A DNA stretch of 64,000 bases from Pseudopyrenochaeta lycopersici (GCA_003313425.1 NHZP01000030.1:558001-622000); one strand, 5' to 3'; positions 35,749 to 48,639 are shown, numbered from the stretch's first letter. Program-made: numbers and translations. The notes: generated by a model from the sequence alone, not told the origin.

Positions 35749-38630
35749 ATGAAGTACGGCAGCACATTACACCAGCGGTCCATACCAGCATGGAGCCACT
35801 GTTAGTACAGTCGTCATGCCTCCTGCCCCAAGACCCGAGCTAACAGCTCTGTGACCTAGATAACATCGACTATGACTATCTCAAACACCTTATCAAAGAC
35901 CAGACCACGCCGGGCTCGGGAAATGCCGTTTCGATACCAGGGCAGATTGCAAGCGCCGAGAGAGCTTTCAGAGACCGCTTCTTCGACGTCCTGAAGGAGC
36001 AACACGTCCGCATCAATATGTTCATTCAGAGCAAGAGCTGTGAGATCGAGAGCAGACTCGTGCACATCAACCGGAGCTTCGAAAAATTGCGACCAAAACT
36101 TGCTACCTATACGCCAGGCGGGCGTGTTCCCGCCAGAATGGTGGAGATACATGCAAGGTTCGATGAAGACGTCACAAGGTATGCGAGGTGGATTGAAATA
36201 AATACCTCCGTTGGCTAATCCAAAAGAGGGCTGGCGAGGAGATCTGCTCCCTCTCGCGATTCCAAGTCGTACAGCGGGCAGGCTTCACGAAAATCTTAAA
36301 GAAATACAGGCGATGGACGAATGACAACGGGCTTAGTCGTCTTTTCAAAGAAGAGATCAGTAGCCGCCCGGATAGTCTTTTTCAGCTGGACATAGGCTAC
36401 TTACTCGAACAATATGTCTCTGTCCTGGGCATATTACGCTCTATCTTTGATGCCTATTGTACAACCCCAGTCCACACTCAGACTGACGCCCAAACGTCAG
36501 CTGAGCGCATCTCCCAAACACTCGAAAAGGGTGATGGGCTAGATTTTGACCTGTCGTTAACCACAGTTCCATTAGGCTCATTTGGAACAAGAGCGACGTA
36601 CTGGGTACATTCTGATCATATTGTTGAGGTGCAGGTACTATTACTACAATGTATGCGTCTATTTACCGGCAGCACAAGGACGTCAATACGAGATAGCTCT
36701 GCCTGTGCAACACTCGGTCGCCGCCGGCCTTCGGCGACAAACGTCGACAATTATCTCGGCAATGAAGATGAAGTAGGTCTTGTCGTTCTAGACCATGCCG
36801 GGGCTTTTGCAATTAAACAGAACATGAGCACGATAGAGTCGAGCGAAGAAACTAAGGGAAATATTGCGCTCAAGGCCGCTGGCAATGTGCTGTGTGTTGC
36901 GGATGGAAAGATAGCAGCAGTCGTGTACTCAGGAACCGGTGCACATGCCCAGTCGCCAACCGCTGTTAAGATAGTAAAATTGGAACGCAAGTCGTTGCGA
37001 TCACTCATGGATGTAGCAGATCGTTGTTCCAAACTAGATGGCCTTGAGCGTGTCAGCAGCCAGGATGGAAAATTGAATAAATCTTCCAAAGATGACACTT
37101 CTTCTGTTCGCCAATGGCTAACAGAGCAAGAATCTACAAGACCTATTGCTGGTGTTGTATCAAAACGCACCAGATTCATTGGTATTCACAACAACCCAAC
37201 AGGGGGTATATGGGCGACTCTGGACCGCGACATACACATGAAGGAATCGCTGCATAAGGATTTAGAAGGTGCTCACTGGGCTAATACGGGACGGTCACAG
37301 TCGACCAAGTTCCCACACGCCGTTCTGGAAGTTCGTTGTGAAGGCAATCACGCAACGTCTCATATTGAGGCACTCGACCGAAGTCAGCTGGTCTGTTAGG
37401 TATTAGAGTGTTAGACAACGCGTGTGCTAATGAATCCAGGTCGAACGCGTTCGTGGCTTTTCATTGGAAGCGCATGCTGTGTGGACATGCTGCAAGTCTA
37501 ACGCCATGACGATGCCTGTCTGGGTACGCTAATTCCAATTCTTTGGACGTTCTTCACATATTGCAACGGTTTTTCCTGCTTTGAAAGATGACATTATACT
37601 CGAGAAATATTCGCAGCCTCCGATTATTAATCCCACAGCTAATGAACCGTAGATCCCTATCCTAGATAAAGATATTCGAAAGTTGCCTGAACTGGTCAAG
37701 AGGCGTAGTCGAAAAGCGAGAAGCAGTACCGACGGCTCGCAATCTCAAACCTCGTCTACACAGACGCCAACGTCCAATACGTCTTACGATGGACAATCGA
37801 GCCTTTTGTTATCTCGTGATGGGGAGTCTTCTGCAGCTTCCACGCTAAAATTCGTTGATCTGCCATCGTTACAAGCATTCCGAAAGAAGCATAGAAAATC
37901 CTACTCAGGTTATCCGTCAGTGATTGTAGTGGATACGGAACCCGAAGCGCAACGTTACTGGAACGAATACGACCACCCCGAGGATGAAGAAACAGGATAC
38001 TACATTTACGCGGATTCCAATGCAACAGTGAAGTTTCCCAGACAAGAGCTGATAGAAGCATGGATGAGGAGAACAAGGAAGCTATTCGGTATGCAGGAAA
38101 AAGCCGAACAGGCATCGCTCACTGCCACCGAAGATTATACGAACGGCGATGATAATACGCTTGTTGGATCTCCAATAACACACAATGCGAATTACGGAAC
38201 CATACTTCCCCACCAAACGCCTCCTAATAAAGGCTATTTCAGCACGCTCTTCCGTTCTCTCCGCGATCCTCCCCACGACGCAAATATCTTACACGAGCGA
38301 CACTCACACCTCAACTACCTCGAGATCCACCAACACCTGACGAGAATGACGACATTTCGTTTCTATTCTGTATGCTTAGCAACAGCCATCGTGATCGACG
38401 TCATCCTGGTTCTCATGACGGTAACACGTCGTAAGAAAGAGAGGGACATCGTGGACGCTGGCGTGTTTCTTGGAACAATTTTCACACTTTTTTTGTGTGC
38501 TGTTCCGATTCTGAATATGCGGACGAGAAGAGAGACGCTGGGGCGGGAGCATCATGGTGCGATTATAAGTATTGCGGCTGCGATTATTGCGCTTGATGTT
38601 TTGCTTATGTTATGGGTCTTGCTTACTTAA
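35749..38630 (+). CDS. SPX/VTC-domain protein, Vtc5-like
   Basis: An 864-residue vacuolar polyphosphate-system protein. The model has five exons: 35749-35800, 35860-36178, 36229-37390, 37440-37523 and 37653-38630. The N-terminal SPX domain is rebuilt by joining exons 1-3. It includes MKYGSTLHQRSIPAWSHYNI, DYDYLKHLIK and the basic KILKKYRRWTN helix that binds inositol pyrophosphates in the family. A VTC-like central domain follows, with GTRATYWVHSDHIVEVQ and FPHAVLEVRCEGN, then RVRGFSLEAHAVWTCCK. A Ser/Thr-rich linker and three C-terminal hydrophobic helices (about residues 760-864) end the protein. Length and domain order match yeast Vtc5, which stimulates the VTC polyphosphate polymerase on the vacuole, better than catalytic Vtc4. 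I do not see the Vtc4 catalytic basic pattern. A CACGTG site lies upstream. Confidence 0.85.
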
Positions 38631-38868
38631 GAAGAGTGACAATACTGTTAATTTATTTCAGTTATGAGAAGGACTAGGAACAGAGCTTGTTTTCAATGTC
38701 TTGGACGAGATTTGGGTCGATGGGTGTAGCTAGATTGTGCACATTTCTTCAAACAAGTTGATTGCATGGTACTGAGACGATATAACCAAATCATAGTCTA
38801 ATAACGGAATCATTTTAAAATTTGATAATGCATGGCTCTCATAGTAATTCTGCTTACAGTTTCAAGTT

Positions 38869-40861
38869 TCAAGGATCAGGGGGTACTACTGCATTTAACG
38901 ATGTAACAAGTTCGCTCGAAAGCCATGACGATATCCACTTAGACTCGTTTTGGAGTAAAATAGGCGTACCCTGAGAAGCCCAATTGATTGAACGCCGAGA
39001 AGAGAGTGGGATGGAAACCCCTACTATATGATTGAACCTGACTCTTAACTCGCTGTCTTGCTGCTTTTTCAAGTTAAAGCGCTTTTGCCATGTCGCACGT
39101 CCCGTTAAATTGATATAATATGCCCATTCTTCATAGGAATACTTCTTCCCAGGCTCAGGCATCATATCATTAATAATCACACCAAGTTCTTCCGCTAAAA
39201 GGTAGCAATGGAGGCGAATTTGGTCTCGAGATATTCTGCGCGACGTCTTTCCTTGTGGCTGGGAGGGTTCTCCTAGTTCAGGGAGTGTCAAGTTCGGGAA
39301 ACCATTGGCCCTTCTGAAATCCGACTTAGTTTTCACTATTCCGCCTTCTGCTTTCTTCTTAGCTTGGAAACCAGGCCCCAGTGACGCCCGTGCAGCCTCT
39401 GGAGAGCGCAGAACAGGCAATTTGTGACATCGGCGGTGATGTATCAGTCGCTTGAAAAAAGGCACTAGTTCACGAAACGTTCCATATACCGTATCCACTG
39501 AGTTGTTGATAAAGATGGTCAGAACTGGTACAGACAATAGACTCCAGACCACGAAGAATGGCTTGCCAGATTCGCTATTGGGTATATAATCTCCGTAACC
39601 AATGGTCAATAGCGAAACGTAAGTAAAATAAAGCGACACCCCATAAGTCCATGAATCGTCCTTTTCAGCTAAATTGAAGATTGAAGCCCCTCCGAGTAGT
39701 AAAACAAGGATGACGAAGACGGACAGTGCATATGCCGTCAGACGGCATCTTCTTTCAGCATCTAAGGGGATTCGACGGACGAGATTGAATGCGTCTTCGT
39801 CATTCATAGAAATGGACATTTCATCCATTTCTAGAAGTCTCTTCTCAAGGCGTTCTCTTGATAATTCAACCCAATGGTTTGTGAGTCGGCCTCGACCCGT
39901 TAATAGAAGCCTTCGTACAGAGATGACAAACACTGCTATGAGTGTAATACCACCAATTACGTAAGGGAGCAAAAGTCCTCTGCCAAGGGCGGTTTTAGGC
40001 GTGAAGAACCCTCCAAGGCCAATTGTGAGAAGTGTGAAGTCCGCCCAGAAAACTGCGTCAAGGAATGACCAGTTCTCAATTTGTGCATATAACGCGGCTC
40101 CTAGGAGCAGGTACGCTATAAGCGCAATAGATTGGCGGAATAGATTAGCTCGAGTGCTCCCCGTTCTCGGCGGCATAGAGTAGTACTTTCTAATCAGCCC
40201 AAATCCATGGGAAAACACGCAAACAAGTGTGCTAACAGAAAGTGCCGCTGATATTGTAGCATAATAATACGCTTGCGTGAAATGGTAATCTTCAGAAATC
40301 TTCAGCCACGAGGCTGCATGACGAGTGACAGTCAGCAGACTGATGAGGATGGAAGATTGGATTAGAAGCCCAGCAGCACAGATGAAGAACAAGAGCTTGC
40401 TCGAGATGTGAAGAAAATTCGTCACGTTCGAGATGAATCCAGAGCCAACGGTGATTGCATTAAGGGTGATGAACCTATAATATCGGTCACTCTTAATAAA
40501 GTGTTCAATCGAGATTCAGTCATCAAACGTACCATGTGGGATTTCCGACGATGCGTGTTTCAGTCTCATTCTGATTCTGAACTACGATATAGCTCCAACC
40601 GGTGGTAAGTGAGCACACACTAAAACCTGTAGCTAATGGACCAAGTGTGCCGGTAAGAAGTGGACATACTTCTGAGGCGAACCACCACCGACTATCCGCA
40701 AGATATTGTAAGAAAAGTTTATTCTCAAATAATGCAATCACGTACCTTAAGCGAGCAGTGAGCGGTTCATCTCCTCTTGCAGATGGTGTTGGCATCGTGG
40801 GATAATGGCAGGAACGATCACTAGAGACAAGCTCAGAGAAAGTCGGTGCTTGCCCATTCAT
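38869..40861 (-). CDS. TOK1-like two-pore outward-rectifier potassium channel
   Basis: A 644-residue potassium channel of the fungal TOK family, which has eight membrane helices and two pore loops in one chain and sits in the plasma membrane. The model has two minus-strand exons, 40861-40533 and 40474-38869, joined by a 58-bp intron. The join gives NPTWFITLNAITVGSGFISN, typical of the second helix. Six helices precede the first pore, DFTLLTIGLGGFFTP (around residue 240). Two more helices flank the second pore, YVSLLTIGYGDYIP (around residue 390). The second filter TIGYGD is canonical; the first is TIGLGG rather than TVGLGD. The C-terminal tail is long and polar, with a conserved EEWAYYINLTG element. 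No break is seen. Confidence 0.9.
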
Positions 40862-41264
40862 GTTAATATATCGTTAGAAATAAAGGGTCCAGTGCCAATA
40901 TTTTTAATGACTGCTGGAAGGGTTTGTCAAGATAGAAAAAATTTCGGATTGGGATTGATTGACTTTTTTAGGTGGGAAAGCTAAAGCCCCTTAATAAAGC
41001 AATTATTACAAGTCATATCAATACGTTATATAGGTTTAGTTAAAAATTGCCGTAAAATCGCTTTCTAACATTCACAGTAGGCTATTATTGACGCATGCCA
41101 TTGTTTTGTATCGGGATTTTAGGAGGTCTGCTGCAAGATTCCAAGGTCTAGATATCTCTGTGTCCAAAGGCTACATGCAGTAATCACTGCTCTGATTATA
41201 AAGCAACTACTGACTCTACAATTATTGATCATGGCGTACTGCGTTGCCTAGATAAAGGAGCTTA

Positions 41265-41672
41265 TTAGCCTGATGATGAACAAACATAAGAATATGTGCG
41301 AATTCTTGACATACGGAAGATAAAAACGACTGTGCCATGCGTCCCTGATCCCCCTTGAACTTCTAACTCAAAACCCTTTGCTGGGACGTCCCCCTGGTAA
41401 CTATTCTTTCCAAAGAATGGAATTTTCCATGACACCAACACCAACTGTTCAGGTGTATCGCCCGCAATATGGTACGTAACGCAACCTCTTGTACCTCTTC
41501 CTGCTCCTACCGATTTCGACTTCCACAACCCACATTCTCCGGCGAGGATGGACAACGGAGGCCCTTGATTCACGGCCCATACGCCTTGATGAAGTTGCTG
41601 AGTCTGGGTTTCTAGACACAACTCCTCATTCGTTCTGTTCAAAAATACTACTAATGTGCTTCGATTGAACAT
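41265..41672 (-). CDS. Small beta-sandwich protein, aegerolysin/crystal-protein-ET79-like
   Basis: A single-exon protein of 135 residues. Its layout suggests a small all-beta family found in fungi and bacteria and often annotated as aegerolysin-like or crystal protein ET79-like. The layout is a short N-terminal strand after S-T-L-V-V, a G-V-W turn, a P-P-x-x-I-x-x-G-x-x-G-x-W loop, a Gly/Thr-rich GTRG strand, a W-x-x-P-F-x-G-x-N-S-Y element and a G-G-S-G turn before the last strand. Members of this group can bind membranes or lipids, and some are pore-forming with a partner. I cannot assign activity. There is no signal peptide. The last 17 or so residues (rich in Arg, Tyr, Ser) extend beyond the usual family end. 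It stands alone, with no partner gene nearby. Confidence 0.55.
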   Translation of the reverse strand: MFNRSTLVVFLNRTNEELCLETQTQQLHQGVWAVNQGPPLSILAGECGLWKSKSVGAGRGTRGCVTYHIAGDTPEQLVLVSWKIPFFGKNSYQGDVPAKGFELEVQGGSGTHGTVVFIFRMSRIRTYSYVCSSSG

Positions 41673-42902
41673 TTCTAGAGTAAATTGACTTGAGAAGTAA
41701 GTTACAACATAGCCATCGCTATCTTCATTACTGTACTTACGTCACCTTACTGGATATCCCTGGTTTACTAAATGTGTGGAAGTGAAAATAATAATGACCC
41801 ATAGAGCAGGCTTAAAGGATGTCCGACAGAAGTATTAATGTAGCTTTTACACTATACCAAATTTTAACCTCATTACTTCCACAGTCTCCTAGTCTTGTAA
41901 TGGCTGTTCACCTCGTGCTATGGTGGATACCAGGGGGCGAGGATGAACACGAACACAGTGATTAACTTATGCGTAGCAACCATAGCTTCTCTTAAACCGC
42001 ATTGTGTCACGTTCCCTTGTTCTGTAGATATCAGTCCAAAAGCTACATTTAGCGCTCCTTTGGACTAGCCAATCATCATTTTCAGTTAGGAATGCCAAGA
42101 AAAAAGGGATTTCTTAGCAGCGGCAACTTCCGATGAGCTACAACCATGCGAACTTGCTCGAACTTGCAGCCAGCTGAGATCGGCTGCATAATTTCCTGAG
42201 TATTATGACGGTACGACCAGACGCCACTATTTTCGGGCGGAAGGCAAAGCAATGCTATTCCAGGATTGACAAGGATTATCCTTGCATTCGACCGACCGCT
42301 GTTGATAGATTGGGGACCCACTTTCCACACTAAACAAAAAAGTATGGAGTTATCATATGAAATGCGGGCAGCGTTTTAGAAGTTTGGTTGACGGATCTTG
42401 TGGGATGAATGACAGCTCGCAAGACATGTATCAATTAGGCTACCTCCTCAAAGGATTACTGGTTATCTTCTTCATATGGCTTACTAAAAGAGGGGGTGGG
42501 CGTATCTTCCGATAACAGAACAATGCAGGACGCGCTTGTTAGCAAATCGGGGCCAACTAACCGTCCAAGACTTTTCTGCGCTGCATCTCGACGAGAAATC
42601 TTGTCGTATATCCTGTTAATGTTAGTAGTGCTCTGCATAAGATTATGTTTTATAAGTAAAATATACATCTAGATTGTAATAGCTCTCCAAGTGCACTGCT
42701 CTATAGGGCTGTGATTGGTAAAAGATTCATGTAAAGGGAGGTTACCAGCAGGTTTGAAGCAATCCTCGGTTCTCCACCGAATTCAAACACGATATCAGAG
42801 CTTTATTAAACTAATTACAACCCTACTGCCTTCAAAATCTGATCACAATTCACAGCGATTAAAAAAACGCGTCATAACGCATCACATATTCCAACAACAA
42901 AT
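41673..42902. other. Intergenic, no assignable gene
   Basis: Minus-strand open stretches at 42082-42330 and 42456-42668 are unrecognised. The first (with a PPENSGVWSYRHN run) reads protein-like but has no detectable family. Confidence 0.35.
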
Positions 42903-45012
42903 ATGATGGTGAAGAAAGCGTTACTTAACCTTAGAAGAGTATGGTTTTCTTTAATATTACTCTATGTGCTCGCCTTGTTTGCGGCTTTTGCGAGCGCCAG
43001 AAGTCTGTAACAACATACTCTCTCAAGAAACATATATAAGCTAATCGTCCCTCCAGTATCCTCAACTACAAGCTTCCAATCACCAAACGGGGTAGGAACG
43101 TTCACCAAGCGAGAGGGGAATGACACCTCCAATAGCTATGCCCCACAATCTAATGATTGTTCGAATCCCCGACCTACCGTTCGAAATGCGACATCTCTCA
43201 GCCTTGAGGAGACAGAGTGGTTAGAGAAGAGACGGGCGAATACTGTCTGGGCGATTCGTGACTTCCTTGCTCGTGCAAATATCAGTGATTTCGATGCCGA
43301 TGCCTATATTGAAAGTATGAAGCAGAACATCTCCGCAATGCCGAATATTGCAATCGCAGTATCAGGAGGTGGATACAGAGCGTTGATGCACGGAGCTGGC
43401 GTGATTTCGGCTTTCGATAACCAGACGCAGAACTCAACTTTGCCTGGCAATATTGGTGGCCTTTTGCAAGCATCTACGTACCTATCTGGCCTGTCAGGTG
43501 GGAGTTGGCTGGTTGGAAGTCTATACATCCCAAAACTCAAGCCAGTACAGGAGATTTTCAGGATGGATCCAAACGATACCGAGTCTTTGTGGCAATTGGA
43601 TAATTCAATTATCAAAGGTTAGTAGGGACCTTTGAAATGGGTAAACGTCCTAATACGTCCAGGTCCTGCCACACTATCCTTCCCGAGCTATTATACAACT
43701 ATAATGGATGAAGTGAATAATAAAGACGCAGCTGGCTTCAATACTACTATCACAGACTTATGGGGAAGGGGACTGTCATTCCAGTTATTTAATGCATCAG
43801 ACGGTGGTCCAGGTAAGTCCTTAAGCCCAATTGTACAGACGAGTATTAACTAGGGGCGAAGAGTACACATTCTCAGGCATAGCACAGGATCGGGACTTTC
43901 AGTCCGCATCAGCACCTTTGCCCATTGTTTTGGCGCTGGAGCGAGCACCCAATCAGCTTCTCATTTCATCAAACTCAACGTCATATGAGATGAACCCATG
44001 GGAGTTTGGCACATTCGACCAACCGACAGCTGCATTTGCACCAATTCACTACGTTGGTTCGAATTTCCGAGCGGGCATTCTGGTCGATACCGAGAAATGT
44101 GTTTCAGGCTTCGATAACGCCGGCTTCGTGGTTGGTACCTCGTCTTCACTTTTCAATCAGGCATACTTGCAAATTAACAAGACTGATATTCCACCTCGAG
44201 TGCAAGATTACCTTACCAAAACGCTAGAGGAAATTGGGACGGAGAATAACGATGTATCGAACTGGGTGAATCCTTTCTATCAATACAAGGAAGAGAATAA
44301 CTCGAATGCCAACAGTAGAACGCTATCTCTTGTTGATGGGGGCGAAGACCTGCAGAACATTCCTTTCTATCCACTACTTCAACCACTCCGCCAAATAGAT
44401 ATAATATTTACTATAGATGCTTCGGCAGACACTGGCGCCCCTGGAGCATATTGGCCAAATGGAACTGCACTGGTGGCGACATATCAACGATCACTGCTCA
44501 AAACAAGAACTACTGTCCCATTTCCATCAATCCCAGATCAAAATACGTTTGTCAATCTGGGCCTCAATTCACAGCCTACATTCTTTGGTTGCGATACTAA
44601 GAACCTGACCAAGCTCAGCCCACTTATTGTATACATTCCAAACCACCCCGTTACCTACAACTCAAACATCTCAACGTTCCAGATGACAACCAATGATACG
44701 GAGCGAAATTCAATCATTCAGAATGGCTACAATGTGGCTACAAGAGGAAATGGGACGCTAGACAAGGACTGGCCAAGCTGCATTGGGTGCGCGATGCTGT
44801 CGAGGAGTTTTGAGAGGAACGGAGTCCAGCCACCTGCAGTTTGCGATCAGTGTTTTCAGAGATATTGTTGGAATGGAACGGTGAACTCGACGGCCCCTCC
44901 TCCATTTGCACCCTCTCACGCTATCGAAACCAGCGGTTGCCCAAGAAGGGCAGAGGGTACTGTTTCATTAATTTTTACGCTCTTTTTGTTATCCTTTCTT
45001 TGGTTTTTTTAA
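42903..45012 (+). CDS. Phospholipase B / lysophospholipase, GPI-anchor type
   Basis: A 653-residue secreted or cell-surface phospholipase B that removes acyl chains from phospholipids and lysophospholipids. The exons are 42903-43002, 43057-43617, 43663-43812 and 43862-45012. The N-terminus has a long hydrophobic signal (VWFSLILLYVLALFAAFASA) and exon 2 follows with a KREG processing-like site. The cPLA2-like catalytic core is complete. The oxyanion loop is SGGGYRALMHGAG (about residue 150), the nucleophile elbow GLSGGSWLVGS, and the catalytic Asp sits in LVDGGEDLQNIP. Many N-x-S/T sites and late paired cysteines (IGCAMLSR, CDQCFQRYCWNG) match fungal PLBs. The C-terminus ends in a hydrophobic stretch after a small-residue region, as for GPI anchoring. 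The third intron uses an acceptor a few bases beyond an earlier TAG, chosen because only it restores GGPEYTFSGIAQD. Confidence 0.9.
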
Positions 45013-46710
45013 ACTACATAAACCCTATTTACGGTATCTTGATTAAGCATCAAATGACTTGCAACAAACTACACACAATTACTACTTCTCTTACAGCTAA
45101 GGAATACTCATTTTTAACTATTATTTCGGATTTTTAGATCATTCCAATCGTGCTATATATAATTTTCAGATCTTTTGCTCACCTGATTCCACCTAGTTTC
45201 GAAGCTATCAAGTGCCTCCTGCTCTTACACTCAGCATCCACATACTGCACAGGCTTGGGCATCCTAGACAATGCAGACTGACAGTCATGCGAGCGACGAC
45301 TCCTGGAGCAGCCGGTGAACAGCTTCATCCTCAAGACAGCAAGTACTCGGTTGTAGCAATCGGCTAGCGCTTATAGCTCTTGAAAAACCATCCACCGTGC
45401 CGAGACTATTTCGCGAGTGGCTTGCTTATCCCATTGAGCTACTTCTGCCAGGTCTTGGGTCTTATTCATGGTCTAGACTCCACATCACCAACATCATCAG
45501 ATATTGAAGTCGAACACCCGGTTGCACGACGAGGCTCCACTTTTTACACGCTTCAGAACTCTCGCCTAGCAGGGCTTGGCATGGCCTGATCATCAGCACT
45601 TTTCGTGCGGGTGCTGCCGTTTCCCCGCTTCGCTTATCGACGCGCATGACTTTGCAGCAGATCGTCGATCGCTGTTGAGTGTCGGTTCGAAATTCAAACA
45701 CACGGGGCTAGGGGGTGGCTTTATTTATCACATGTAAATGGTGCACCAATGTACTGCTCACAAAGAAACTTCGCCGACTGGCATTGCTCAAAGAGATGTA
45801 GTGGGAAGCCGCCCACGTCGTCAGACATATGTCTTTATTCTTGCTTGATTTGAGCAAGATTGAACCTCGTACGACTTCGCTTAAAGTATTAATGGGTGTT
45901 GATTCGCTGGAACGCTGTCCCTCGCCCACAAGTGCTCTCTCTTGCCTTATAATCGTCCACAAGGCTTCGTGTACCAGCAAACGTTAGTTAGTGCTCTAAT
46001 GAAGTCCTGTTTTTTTAATACGCCTGATTGCCGAGTTTTGTGTTCGTACAGATATATACTTTGTACTACAACAAAAAGACGATACACGATAGGATTGTTG
46101 ATTCACGGAGGGTATTGGAGGTAGTGCTAGAGAACTACTCTTTACGATTTGATATATGATGCTTAATCGTGAACAGATGAGTCCAGACCGTAGTGCAAAG
46201 TTCTTCAATAAGATATTGCATGCCAGATTATAGTTAGTAAGAACTAGGAGTAGTAGTTAGGAGAGTGATGATAATTAATGCTCATATCTTGTGAGGAAAG
46301 CCTCCAGCTCTTTCTAAAGCTGCATGGGTGCTTCGTGAGTGCTCACAAATGAGCGGTGTATGAAAATAGAAACTCTAAGTAGGAATATGTACCGTCCTCT
46401 TTGCCTTTCTTTCTGGCTATTCAGCGCACAATATTTATCTGATGGCATTAAGGGCTGTCCTAAGAACTCGAACGATAATCTCTCTAAACTTTAGTACTTT
46501 CTGTGTGGACCCACGATGCTAATTGAAAATGTCTTCACATAGACTGTTTGCTCTATTAATGAATTTGTGTTCTTCTTTTATTTCTGCTCCCACGGTTAAT
46601 TAGGCTACCCAAACTAAGGTTAGCCTTTGAGCATTTGATTCCGCTTCATTTGCCTTCACTATATCTGTATTCATCAGAGAATCTGGTGTAGTGCCCTGAA
46701 AGCTGTTATT
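45013..46710. other. Intergenic, no assignable gene
   Basis: Open stretches of 60-90 codons on both strands (45380-45980) are unrecognised and overlap one another. I see no RNA gene or repeat. Confidence 0.4.
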
Positions 46711-48635
46711 TCAGCGAGGTAGTGGTTTGTAAAGCGGAGGGGGTGCCTCCGGTGACAGTGGTGGGCCTGCATCCTCAAAAGGTGGGGGATCAAACGACAG
46801 TACTCTAAAAAGGTAAGTAGGTCGAGGAAAGTAGGATTCAACGGGACTGTCGATGTGCAGCTGCTGTGGATATCGAGAGCTTGCTAGTCCTGGACTAAAA
46901 GGAGTAGCAGTCGAGTCTTCTTGAAGCCAGTTCGGCGTCTCCGAGGTTGAAACAAAGTGGAAACAGGTCTCACAGCAAACTCCCAGAGCTTTAGAGCAAT
47001 CACATTCAGGCATGCACGTGCCATAAACGGGTTTCGGTGCTGAATATGACGGTAGTGTGGTGATAGCCTCAGTCACCTGGTGGGATAGGATACGAAATGG
47101 CGAATCAACTGAAATCTCGAATAGTCGTTTTTTGTTCGAATCGGCTCGATCAACCATCGAAAGTCGTATGACGATCTGCCATCACGTTAAACAAATGGGC
47201 GCAACTTTGAGTAGTCTATTTACCTTTATCCAGTGATGTACCAGAATATTCTGGAATGTGGTATCAGAGTGCAACTTTAAAGCCTCCCCATCGTGCTTCA
47301 TGTTGTGGCAGCTAGGGAGTGGGACCAGGAATTCCATCACTTTCGTTCCAATGATATAATCTCCACTAAAGTTACCGGAGATGTCTGTAAGTCCCTGCAT
47401 TTCCATCCCTGAGGCAGCTTCGTTTGGGTAAGATGTAGCACCTCCGCCACGAACAGTTTTTATGACGCTATCGGAGACGCTGCCGGAGACGCTACTCGCT
47501 GGCAGGGTATCTGCTCGCTTCTCAAATAGCAGTATCTTTCGAACTGGCTCTATGCGGTGAACTCGTTTATTTGAACAGAAATATTCAACATGTTCTGTCA
47601 CAAAAACTTTGATCCATTGGAGCTGGGTCTTCACTAGTGGCGTGAGGTTGATCGAAATGGGGACTTGTGCGCCGAGTGGAAAGGACTTGCCAGAAATGGT
47701 GACATTCAGTTTCACCCGTTCCCTCAAAGTCCGGTTCACTACAATCGGTTCGACTTGTTCCAATGCGCCTTGAGCTGGGGTGCGGATAAGAGTGACTTCC
47801 TTGGACTGAACAAGATTAGTGGAGAAAACTCCCGCACGCTCAACAATCGCCTCCAACTCATACTTTACAGAGCCCGATTTGAGGTCAATAGTTTCAGGAA
47901 GATTGCTTTCCAAGGGCAATTCGAAATCATACATGTAATCGCCAGGGGGAAACATAACGTACGCCGTCCGTGCAAACGAAGGCAGATTGGTTGAAGTATC
48001 GCCCTTAATAACGTTCCACAAAGAGTTGGCTAGCAGTAATAGCTGAACTGCTCTTTTAGAGCCTAGATTCTTGGAGGAGCTGTTACTCGAGTTGACGGTC
48101 AGACCCTGTTGAGTTGTCACACTTCCGGGAAAGATCTTGGCAAGCTCATCATGATCAGCACCGACTTCTGCTGCTGCTGCCAGGGACTGCGCGTTGAAAA
48201 ACGGCCATGCATTTTTCATGATGATGTTTATCTCCTCGAATTTGATCTTGTTAGGAGGAATACCTTCGCTACGTTAGCGTACGTACACATTTGGGCTGTG
48301 GGACAATTACCCTGGGGCCATTTTGTCACGGCCTTGCCATGAAACCTCAGTGTCACTGTTTTTATCTTTGTAGGCCTTATGACTCGCAAGTGCAACGATC
48401 CACGGAGCACCGCTGTGCTTCGCTCCGATGTAGGTCTTTGCTCGAAACCTTGGAGAAAAATTATGGGTTCGATCAAGGCAATGTTGAGGTGGATACCATT
48501 TCCAAATTCTAAAGACTTCTCTTTTAACACCGTCCTCGCCATGCTTTTTACAGATAATTTCGTCGATTGTTGACCAGGAGGCCAGTGTGTCTCAATTGAA
48601 GCTTGCCAGTGATCTTTATCGAATGCCTGCGACAT
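46711..48635 (-). CDS. Alpha-arrestin (ART family) ubiquitin-ligase adaptor
   Basis: A 609-residue arrestin-domain protein that would recruit the Rsp5/NEDD4-type ubiquitin ligase to membrane cargo. It has three minus-strand exons, 48635-48311, 48263-47224 and 47175-46711, with introns of 47 and 48 bp. The arrestin N-domain starts at about residue 35 with GIHLNIALIEPIIFLQG and has the LRGSLHLRVIRPTKIKTVTL strands. Joining exons 1-2 gives TKWPQGIPPNKIKFEE and AWPFFNAQ. The arrestin C-domain follows, with LKVNVTISGKSFPLGAQVPI and VFVTEHVEYFC. Joining exons 2-3 completes VHHWIKIVIRLS, then KKRLFEISVDSPFRILSH. The proline-rich tail holds a PPLY motif near the C-terminus, the classic WW-domain ligand. 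A Cys-rich insert (CMPECDCSKALGVCCETC) is unusual. Confidence 0.88.
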
Positions 48636-48639
48636 GATC

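Noticed and set aside
26159..38630. bZIP, ABC transporter and Vtc5-like gene as a biosynthetic or resistance gene cluster
   Set aside because: No backbone enzyme (PKS, NRPS, terpene synthase) is present, and the genes are well spaced with ordinary housekeeping or stress roles.
43155..43175. GTTCGAATCC, a tRNA T-arm-like string
   Set aside because: It falls inside the phospholipase B coding exon and no cloverleaf can be built around it.
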